The notes under the pieces were generated by a model. It worked only from the letters and a program-made list of their open reading frames with translations. It was not told where the DNA came from and searched no databases. The position numbers were made by a program, and so were the translations under genes. From CAZJAD01 sp964543855 (GTDB taxonomy: Bacteria; Electryoneota; RPQS01; DYHQ01), in NCBI GenBank assembly GCA_964543855.1, contig CAZJAD010000101.1, positions 1 through 8,173 on the forward strand: 8,173 nt of DNA. Direction: 5' to 3'. Below are positions 1-4,705 of this stretch, piece after piece (position 1 is the stretch's first letter; every line of letters begins with the position of its first letter).

Positions 1-715
1 CATTGTCATAGCCCCCACTCACGGTGGCGTAGATATCAAGAGCCTGGTTACTGCTGCCACCACCAATGGCTGAGTAATCGCCCAAGGCCGAGTTCGAGTC
101 CGCGGTCGATGAACCGCCGCCACCGGCAATTACAGAATGATCCCCTCGAGCACGATTGTACATGCCTGCACCTGCCGTCGAACCATAACCCGTTGCCTGA
201 TTCCCAAAACCACCAGCGACTGTGGCTGCATAACCGGTGGCTTGATTATCCCGCCCCCCGCTAATCGTGGTCCGATCAGCCGATGCCACATTTGCCCAAC
301 CTCCTGCCACTGTGCTGCTCACGCCGCTGGCTATATTTGCACCGCCACCGCCAACCGTCGCCATGTTGTTTGAAGCCGTATTCGCATAACCGCCACTTAC
401 CGTTGAACGAATTCCGGAAGCTGTATTCCCATTGGCTGGATCACTGCTGCCACCACCAGCGACAACGGAATAATCACCACCCGCTACATTGCGCCGTCCG
501 CCACCCACGGCCGAATGATCTCCCATTGCTGAATTTGAATCCGCTAACGATGCCCCGCCACCGCCCGCGACAACAGCGAAAGCACCACGGGCTCTGTTGT
601 GGGCGCCTCCGCTCACGCTAGAAAAGGAACCACTGGCAGTGTTAACGTAACCTCCGCCGACAGTAGCGGTGTAGCCCGTGGCGTTGCTGTACACACCAGT
701 GACAAAGGCCCAATC
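1..715 (-). repeat. Tandem 45-bp coding repeats with a 441-bp higher-order repeat
   Basis: The 3' part of the exported protein gene is built of degenerate units of about 45 bp, each encoding a 15-residue V-x-G-G-G-x-x-N-x-A-S-G unit. Two units are lengthened to 21 residues. On top of this, the block at 63-172 matches the block at 504-613 at an offset of exactly 441 bp (147 codons). Both encode NRARG, then AGGGG, then ADSNSA, then GD, with 27 of 39 residues identical by my count. This points to past duplication of a multi-repeat segment. Confidence 0.8.
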
Positions 716-1177
716 ACCAGTATTCGTGTTTGCGTAGCCGATGTTGCCTTTGCCGATGATATCCACATCACCTGCAATCGTTCCACCGCTCGCTCCGTCA
801 ACGGTTCCGACACGATAGGCATACGCGACCGAGACCACTCGCGCACGCGGCAACATCTCACTGTCACCACCGACCGTGACCCCCAGCCAGACATTCGTAT
901 CGGCAAACGCCGAATCCGGAATGCTGTTCACCGAACCCAACAGAACATTGAACAGGCCCTGTCGAACAGAACACGCGGGTTGCGTCTCCGTCCAGAGTTG
1001 CGTGCCGAGAGTCGCGGCATCATAAAATGAAAATGTCATGACCACCGTCGTATCCAATGCTTCGCCTTCTGTATCTGTAAGGTAACCCTGGTAATTGATC
1101 ATGTGCGGCACCGCCGCCATGGCAGGCATGACCGCAAGGGCCAGCCCGGCCGTGAGGTACATGGCTATGCGCATCAT
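1..1177 (-). CDS. Exported YadA-head-like repeat protein (C-terminus off the left edge)
   Basis: The reading frame is open from 1177 down to position 1 with no stop, so about 392 N-terminal residues are present and the C-terminus is missing. ATG at 1177 (or the next codon, ATG at 1174) follows a GGAGG ribosome site. Residues 1 to about 21 form a Sec signal peptide: a short basic start, then a hydrophobic Leu/Ala stretch ending in AMA-A. Next comes a globular domain of about 100 residues, with INYQGYLTD near its start, then LFNVLLGS, NVWLGVTVG and finally a VDGASGG linker. I recognise this combination from repeat proteins of uncultivated phyla. From about residue 160 onward there are roughly 14 copies of a 15-residue unit of the form TVGGGxxNxASGxxS, like the head repeats of trimeric autotransporter adhesins (Hep_Hag/YadA head). 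Likely role: a cell-surface or secreted fibre or adhesin. Function is inferred from the repeats only. The anchor or autochaperone domain that would decide the class is outside the window. Confidence 0.8.
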   Translation of the reverse strand, partial: MMRIAMYLTAGLALAVMPAMAAVPHMINYQGYLTDTEGEALDTTVVMTFSFYDAATLGTQLWTETQPACSVRQGLFNVLLGSVNSIPDSAFADTNVWLGVTVGGDSEMLPRARVVSVAYAYRVGTVDGASGGTIAGDVDIIGKGNIGYANTNTGDWAFVTGVYSNATGYTATVGGGYVNTASGSFSSVSGGAHNRARGAFAVVAGGGGASLADSNSAMGDHSAVGGGRRNVAGGDYSVVAGGGSSDPANGNTASGIRSTVSGGYANTASNNMATVGGGGANIASGVSSTVAGGWANVASADRTTISGGRDNQATGYAATVAGGFGNQATGYGSTAGAGMYNRARGDHSVIAGGGGSSTADSNSALGDYSAIGGGSSNQALDIYATVSGGYDN

Positions 1178-1244
1178 TGGGGAGTCCTCCGTCTGATAGA
1201 CTGAGCCGGATGCTTAGTGGCGTACAATTGTATTTATCATAGTA

Positions 1245-1273
1245 AAGGTAAACCTTTTGTGGTGCCTTGTCAA
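1245..1273 (-). promoter_or_regulatory. Possible sigma-70-type promoter for the exported repeat protein
   Basis: Read on the minus strand, a perfect TTGACA (1268-1273) is followed after 17 bp by TACCTT (1245-1250), a weak -10 box that keeps the key T, A and final T. Transcription would begin near 1238 and give a leader of about 60 nt before the ATG at 1177. The spacing is ideal, but the -10 box is poor and AT-rich alternatives exist closer to the gene. Confidence 0.35.
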
Positions 1274-1280
1274 TCTGTAA

Positions 1281-1296
1281 TTCGTTCAAGAACGAA
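1281..1296. promoter_or_regulatory. Palindrome TTCGTTC-AA-GAACGAA, possible operator
   Basis: This is a perfect inverted repeat with 7-bp arms and a 2-bp centre. It lies 7 bp upstream of the candidate -35 box of the leftward gene, where an activator or repressor dimer would sit. I do not recognise the cognate regulator. Confidence 0.35.
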
Positions 1297-1325
1297 ACAA
1301 AGAAGCTGCGCATCCGACATTGTAG

Positions 1326-1350
1326 TAATACTTTTATTATCAGAGTATTA
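1326..1350. repeat. Inverted repeat TAATACT-N11-AGTATTA
   Basis: A perfect inverted repeat with 7-bp arms around an AT-rich 11-bp centre, in the middle of the divergent intergenic region. It could be a protein-binding site. It has no G/C-rich stem, so it is unlikely to be an intrinsic terminator. Confidence 0.3.
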
Positions 1351-1437
1351 GGGTTGATTTTGAGACAGCAAACGCCACCTCAAGACCGCAATTGACCCGA
1401 CGACCCGATACCTGGAGAGGCGTGTGGTGAATGCATA

Positions 1438-1455
1438 CAGCAACATCAGTTGCTG
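1438..1455. promoter_or_regulatory. Palindrome CAGCAAC-ATCA-GTTGCTG, candidate enhancer site
   Basis: An 18-bp dyad with perfect 7-bp arms and a 4-bp centre. It is about 180-200 bp upstream of the transcription start predicted from the sigma-54 promoter at 1611-1626, a usual distance for an NtrC-family enhancer. Assignment to the regulator encoded at 6125-7474 is inference from architecture only. Confidence 0.4.
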
Positions 1456-1500
1456 CTCGAAGTCTGGCCGAACTGTGCTCATTTTCTACACTACTCAGCA

Positions 1501-1532
1501 TGTCGAGTGAAGAGTTTTTCGACACCCGGTGT
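1501..1532. promoter_or_regulatory. Overlapping dyads TGTCGA-N12-TCGACA and ACACC-C-GGTGT
   Basis: TGTCGA (1501-1506) pairs with TCGACA (1519-1524). Overlapping its right arm is a second dyad, ACACC-C-GGTGT (1522-1532). They lie about 105-135 bp upstream of the predicted sigma-54 transcription start, so they are a second candidate for activator binding. The short arms make chance occurrence possible. Confidence 0.3.
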
Positions 1533-1553
1533 AGCAATTCACCACAGATATTT

Positions 1554-1567
1554 GCGAAAATTTTCGC
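1554..1567. promoter_or_regulatory. Palindrome GCGAAAATTTTCGC upstream of the sigma-54 promoter
   Basis: A perfect 14-bp palindrome whose right half overlaps a second one, TTCGCGAA (1563-1570). It sits about 45 bp upstream of the -24 element and is followed by an AT-rich stretch at 1580-1597 that could favour bending. It may be an operator or a bending-protein site. No family is recognised. Confidence 0.35.
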
Positions 1568-1610
1568 GAAAAGTCTCGTAAAATATTAATAATTAAGGGC
1601 GTTGAAAAAT

Positions 1611-1626
1611 TGGCACGAGAGTTGTA
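1611..1626 (+). promoter_or_regulatory. Sigma-54 (RpoN) -24/-12 promoter of the HybAB-GcvH-like operon
   Basis: TGGCAC-GAGAG-TTGTA matches the sigma-54 consensus TGGCAC-N5-TTGCW at all but one position: the -12 dinucleotide is GT instead of GC. The GG at 1612-1613 and the GT at 1624-1625 are separated by exactly 10 bp, the required spacing. The base before the element (T) also fits the extended consensus. Transcription should start near 1637, giving a leader of about 73 nt to the ATG at 1710. Sigma-54 promoters need an enhancer-bound AAA+ activator, and one is encoded in this window at 6125-7474. Confidence 0.72.
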
Positions 1627-1675
1627 GTACTTACTGAGCGAGTCAGGACATGACCATCTGAGATTGAACCAAGAC

Positions 1676-1702
1676 GCGTAACCCAATACGCTCAAAGGAG
1701 GA
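1676..1702 (+). promoter_or_regulatory. Small leader hairpin next to a strong ribosome site
   Basis: GCGTA (1676-1680) can pair with TACGC (1687-1691) around a 6-nt loop. The ribosome site AAAGGAGGA (1694-1702) begins 2 nt later and stands 7 nt before the ATG at 1710. The near-perfect ribosome site fixes the start of the first operon gene. A regulatory role for the 5-bp hairpin is speculative. Confidence 0.4.
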
Positions 1703-1709
1703 TAAGACA

Positions 1710-1964
1710 ATGTATTACATCAACCTGCCGTGGTACGCGGTTGTCATCTGGGCCGTCTTCGCCCTGCTGGTGCTGCTGCCGTGGATTGCGATCCCCGCCA
1801 TCGGCATCGGCGCGTTCGTCCAAGGCATCCTTGGCTACAAGAAGTCCGTCGCAAGGGCTCCGGTTGGGCTCGAACTCCATCCCGGCCAGCTTGGTCTGAC
1901 GATGGCGGATGGTGGCGAGGAAGTCAAGAAGGACTCGCAGAAGGAAGACAACGATAATTCGTAA
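1710..1964 (+). CDS. Small membrane protein with a C-terminal DGG motif, unknown function
   Basis: An 84-residue protein, first gene of the sigma-54-preceded operon, with an excellent ribosome site (AAAGGAGGA). Residues about 8-43 are strongly hydrophobic and form one long or two short membrane helices. They are followed by a basic stretch (YKKSVAR, 43-49), so by the positive-inside rule the tail is cytoplasmic. The tail carries LGLTMADGG (61-69), which recurs as LGTTVADGG and LGQTMHDGG in the two GcvH-like proteins of the same operon, and ends in a highly charged run of Lys, Glu and Asp. I know no family for it. The shared motif and the 45-bp gap to the next gene suggest a small accessory subunit or assembly partner of the membrane complex encoded downstream. 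It is very likely a real gene given its ribosome site and motif. Confidence 0.8.
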   Translation: MYYINLPWYAVVIWAVFALLVLLPWIAIPAIGIGAFVQGILGYKKSVARAPVGLELHPGQLGLTMADGGEEVKKDSQKEDNDNS

Positions 1965-1991
1965 CAGGCCCGCCCCAAGGGTTTGTTGGAC

Positions 1992-1999
1992 AGGAGGAG
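1992..1999 (+). promoter_or_regulatory. Ribosome site that sets the start of the first GcvH-like gene
   Basis: AGGAGGAG stands 10 nt before the ATG at 2010. A longer frame could begin at TTG 1983, but that start would place this ribosome site inside the coding region and has no ribosome site of its own, so ATG 2010 is preferred. Confidence 0.7.
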
Positions 2000-2009
2000 C
2001 AATTTAAGC

Positions 2010-2729
2010 ATGGTCGCAGTCACCGTAATCGGAATCATCATGGGCTTTCTGCTGCTGGACCTGGGAATTCAATATTACACGAAACGGGCGGCCGCGAGAG
2101 CACCAGCCCTTGCGAGCCGACCAGGTATCGCCGGGTTCAATCCAAAGAAGCTTCTATCCGACTTCCTGCTGCCCCTCGGTTTCTTCTTTCATCCGGGGCA
2201 CACCTGGGCTCGAATCCAGGATGAGGGAGTCGTCACCGTGGGTGCCGATGATTTTGCACAGAAAGTCCTCGGCAGGATTGATCGCGTTCACCTTCCGCAG
2301 ATTGGCCAGGAACTGAGGGCGAATGCCCCGGCATTCAGCATCACCCAGGGGCGGAATCAAGCCGCTTTTGCCGCGCCGGTTAGTGGGACGGTTCTCGAAG
2401 TCAACGAGGAACTGGTTCGCAATCCAGAACTCATGAAGACGCAACCTTATAAAGCCGGTTGGGCCTACAAGGTTCGGCCCTCGTCTATTGCCGACGATCT
2501 GAAACCACTCCACATCGCCGACAGAGCGGTCGAGTGGTTGAAGAAGGAGATCGGCAGGTTTCGCGATTTCATCGTCGAAGTCGCAGGCAGAGAGTCCGAG
2601 CTCGGCACGACGGTGGCCGACGGTGGTGTTCCGGTCAGCGGAGTCATGGAACAGTTCCAAACCGCCGACTGGCACAAATTTGAGCAGCGCTTCCTGACCG
2701 GCGGAAATGAAGGGAGCATGCAACGATGA
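2010..2729 (+). CDS. Membrane-anchored GcvH-like protein lacking the lipoyl lysine
   Basis: A 239-residue protein. Residues 4-20 form a single N-terminal membrane helix followed by KR (25-26), which predicts a cytoplasmic body. Residues about 60-170 are a GcvH (glycine cleavage H protein) fold: HPGHTW (61-66), VTVG (75-78), LGRIDRVHLP (87-96), APVSG (122-126), then VNEEL and GWAYKV. From VGA (77) to PVSG (126) it aligns without gaps over 50 residues with E. coli GcvH, and the lipoylated Lys falls on Arg115 (codon 2352-2354). It therefore should not carry lipoate and is unlikely to work in glycine cleavage. A C-terminal helical extension holds LGTTVADGG (198-206), shared with two operon neighbours. 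Its stop overlaps the start of the HybA-like gene (ATGA at 2726-2729), so the two are translationally coupled. Function is unknown; probably a structural or adaptor subunit of the HybAB module. Confidence 0.85.
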   Translation: MVAVTVIGIIMGFLLLDLGIQYYTKRAAARAPALASRPGIAGFNPKKLLSDFLLPLGFFFHPGHTWARIQDEGVVTVGADDFAQKVLGRIDRVHLPQIGQELRANAPAFSITQGRNQAAFAAPVSGTVLEVNEELVRNPELMKTQPYKAGWAYKVRPSSIADDLKPLHIADRAVEWLKKEIGRFRDFIVEVAGRESELGTTVADGGVPVSGVMEQFQTADWHKFEQRFLTGGNEGSMQR

Positions 2730-3511
2730 AAGAAAAAGGACTGCTGATTGATACGACCGCATGCATCGGCTGCGGCAAGTGCGTCGCGGCGTGCAAAGCG
2801 CAAAATAACCTCCCGCCGGGAGGTCCGGAAGACAGGCTGAGCTCCCACAACTTCACGGTGATTCAGCAGACGAACGGCCAGTTCGTCCGCAAACTCTGTA
2901 TGCACTGCGAACACCCGAGTTGTGTTGCGGTCTGCCCGGTCGGAGCGCTGACGAAGAAGGAAAGCGGCGCAGTGGTCTACGATGCGAACAAATGTTTCGG
3001 CTGTCGTTACTGCCTGGTCGCTTGTCCGTTCGAGGTGCCAACCTACGAATGGGACGAGTGGAACCCGCGGATGATGAAGTGCAACCTGTGCTCGGACCGT
3101 ATCGAGAAGGGTCTTCCCACGGCCTGTGCGGAAGCCTGCCCGACCGATGCCACACTCTTCGGCAACCGCGAAGATCTGATCGCCATTGCCGAGGCTCGGA
3201 TTCGGAAATACGCCGACAAGTACCAGAACCGCGTGTTCGGACTCAGTGAGGTCGGAGGGACTTCGATCCTTTATCTTTCGGCCATTCCATTTGACATGCT
3301 CGGATTCTCCAAGGAAATCACCGAACAGCCGCCTCCGGAAGTGCCCTGGCGCATCCTGCAACAGGTACCCAATGTCGTGCTGCTCGGAGCGGTAATTTTA
3401 GGAGGAACCTACTGGATCTATCGGCGTCGTGAAGAAGTCGCTGAGCTTCAAACTCAGACGATTGACGACAAAAAGCGCGCCGAGGGCAAGGGAGGTCCAC
3501 ACAATGCTTAA
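2726..3511 (+). CDS. HybA-like ferredoxin with four [4Fe-4S] cluster motifs and a C-terminal membrane anchor
   Basis: A 261-residue electron-transfer protein of the HybA/DsrO/NrfC type. Cysteine sets for four [4Fe-4S] clusters are visible: C13-C16-C19-C23, C58-C61-C66-C70, C90-C93-C96-C100 and C119-C122-C134-C138. The HybA-typical GGTSILYLS stretch follows (177-185), and then one membrane helix at about 214-232 ending in YRRRE. The family relays electrons between a catalytic subunit and a HybB/NrfD-type quinone-reactive protein. Unlike E. coli HybA, it has no Tat signal peptide: the cluster domain begins at residue 6, and the ATG overlaps the preceding stop as ATGA with an AAGGGAG ribosome site 9 nt upstream. 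That suggests a cytoplasmic cluster domain, although the RRR after the helix would favour a cytoplasmic C-terminus instead. No hydrogenase or other catalytic subunit gene is adjacent. The family call is firm; the physiological partner is unknown. Confidence 0.9.
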   Translation: MKEKGLLIDTTACIGCGKCVAACKAQNNLPPGGPEDRLSSHNFTVIQQTNGQFVRKLCMHCEHPSCVAVCPVGALTKKESGAVVYDANKCFGCRYCLVACPFEVPTYEWDEWNPRMMKCNLCSDRIEKGLPTACAEACPTDATLFGNREDLIAIAEARIRKYADKYQNRVFGLSEVGGTSILYLSAIPFDMLGFSKEITEQPPPEVPWRILQQVPNVVLLGAVILGGTYWIYRRREEVAELQTQTIDDKKRAEGKGGPHNA

Positions 3512-4682
3512 GAAACTCCATCCACTTCTTGCTCCGTGGCCGCTGATTGCCGGAGCCTTCTTCGTGGCCGCCATCGCCATCGCGGTTCATCGTTACATCT
3601 ATGGCCTCGGTTCGGTCACGAACTTGACCGACCAGTCGGCCTGGGGCCTCTGGATCGGGATTGACATCCTCACGGGTGTTGGGCTCGCCGCCGGCGGTTT
3701 CGTGATGGCCAGCACGGTCTATATCTTCGGGTTGAAGAAATTCCGCCCGATCGTCCGCATGAGCATCCTCACGGCCTTCATGGGCTATCTGATTTTCATC
3801 GCGGGCCTTCTGATTGAGATGGGGAAGCCGTGGAACATGTGGCACTGCATCATCTACTGGAACATCCACTCTCCCCTGTTCGAAGTGGCCTGGTGCGTCA
3901 TGCTCTACACCACGGTGCTGTTTCTCGAATTCAGTCAGGTCATTTTCGAGAAATTCGGCTGGACCCGCATGCAGCACATCTTCCACACGGTCAGCGTGCC
4001 TCTGATTATCATCGGAGCGCTACTCTCCACGCTGCACCAGTCCACGCTCGGAACGCTCTTTACGGCGGTGCCCAGCAAACTCGACGCCCTGTGGTATTCG
4101 CCGATTCTGCCGGTGCTCTTTTTCTTCTCCTGTATTGCCGCCGGTCTGGCGATGGTCATCTTCGAATCCGCCCTGAGCAAGCGCTTCCTCAATCACGAGA
4201 CGCCGCAGCATCTTCTGATGTCTGTCTCGAAAGGGCTGATGTTCTTCCTCGGGATCTTTGCCGTGATTCGCTTTGAAGATCTTGCGGCACGCGGTGCGCT
4301 GGGACTTGCTTTTGCCAATCGCTATGAGACGCCGTTCTTCTGGCTGGAAATATTCCTGTTCATCATTCTCCCGTTTGCTCTGCTGCTGAACAAGAAGATT
4401 CGATCGACGCCTCGCGGCCTGTTCGTGATCTCCCTCAGCACTGTACTGGGCTTCGTCATGCACCGGGTCAATGTGGTCACGACGGGCTTCGCCAAGGTCA
4501 ATGGGGGCTACTTCCCGAGCTGGCAGGAATTCGTCATCACGACTTCCTTCGTGATGGCGGGCTTCATCATCATTGGCTTGATTGCGCGCTACTTCCCGGT
4601 CTTCCCGAAAGAGGCGCCAGCGGTTGCCGAGCCTGCTGAGGAAGACCTCGAAGGGTATGTGCGCATAGGCTGGAGTGTTTAG
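3504..4682 (+). CDS. HybB/NrfD-family integral membrane quinone-interacting protein
   Basis: A 392-residue protein with about ten membrane helices (roughly 14-32, 48-76, 86-104, 127-149, 163-178, 199-222, 239-258, 277-296, 306-325 and 341-363). HybB-type signatures are visible: WGLWIGIDILTGVGLAAGGF (47-66), GKPWNMWH (107-114), SPLFEVAWCVMLY (123-135) and LHQSTLGTLF (177-186). Proteins of this family exchange electrons with the menaquinone/ubiquinone pool together with a HybA-type ferredoxin, usually without haem, and may move protons. The start at ATG 3504 has AAGGGAGGT 7 nt upstream and overlaps the HybA-like stop by 8 nt. A longer in-frame start at 3429 would overlap the upstream gene by 83 nt and is not favoured. 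The tail after the last helix is acidic. It was named from family resemblance; hydrogenase function is not implied because no hydrogenase subunits lie in the operon. Confidence 0.9.
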   Translation: MLKKLHPLLAPWPLIAGAFFVAAIAIAVHRYIYGLGSVTNLTDQSAWGLWIGIDILTGVGLAAGGFVMASTVYIFGLKKFRPIVRMSILTAFMGYLIFIAGLLIEMGKPWNMWHCIIYWNIHSPLFEVAWCVMLYTTVLFLEFSQVIFEKFGWTRMQHIFHTVSVPLIIIGALLSTLHQSTLGTLFTAVPSKLDALWYSPILPVLFFFSCIAAGLAMVIFESALSKRFLNHETPQHLLMSVSKGLMFFLGIFAVIRFEDLAARGALGLAFANRYETPFFWLEIFLFIILPFALLLNKKIRSTPRGLFVISLSTVLGFVMHRVNVVTTGFAKVNGGYFPSWQEFVITTSFVMAGFIIIGLIARYFPVFPKEAPAVAEPAEEDLEGYVRIGWSV

Positions 4683-4705
4683 TCTCCCGGGAGGGAACCA
4701 AGACC

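Noticed and set aside
1..715. CRISPR array from the regular repeats at the left end
   Set aside because: The repeats are degenerate, contiguous, in frame and encode a Gly-rich protein; there are no unique spacers between identical repeats.
137..1030. Plus-strand open frames (137-373, 283-621, 599-1030)
   Set aside because: They lie opposite the repeat protein on the minus strand and have low-complexity Pro/His/Arg/Cys-rich translations typical of antisense shadows, with no ribosome site.
1020..1313. Minus-strand 97-residue frame beginning upstream of the repeat protein
   Set aside because: It is in a different frame from the signal-peptide-bearing protein, crosses its ribosome site and shows no domain.
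1983..2009. Earlier TTG start for the first GcvH-like protein
   Set aside because: It would put the AGGAGGAG ribosome site inside the gene; ATG 2010 starts directly before the membrane helix.
2465..3361. Long minus-strand frame (298 residues) opposite the HybA-like gene
   Set aside because: It is antisense to a well-supported four-cluster ferredoxin and is explained by codon bias in the real gene.
3429..3503. Earlier start for the HybB-like protein
   Set aside because: It would overlap the HybA-like gene by 83 nt; ATG 3504 has its own ribosome site and the usual HybB-like beginning.
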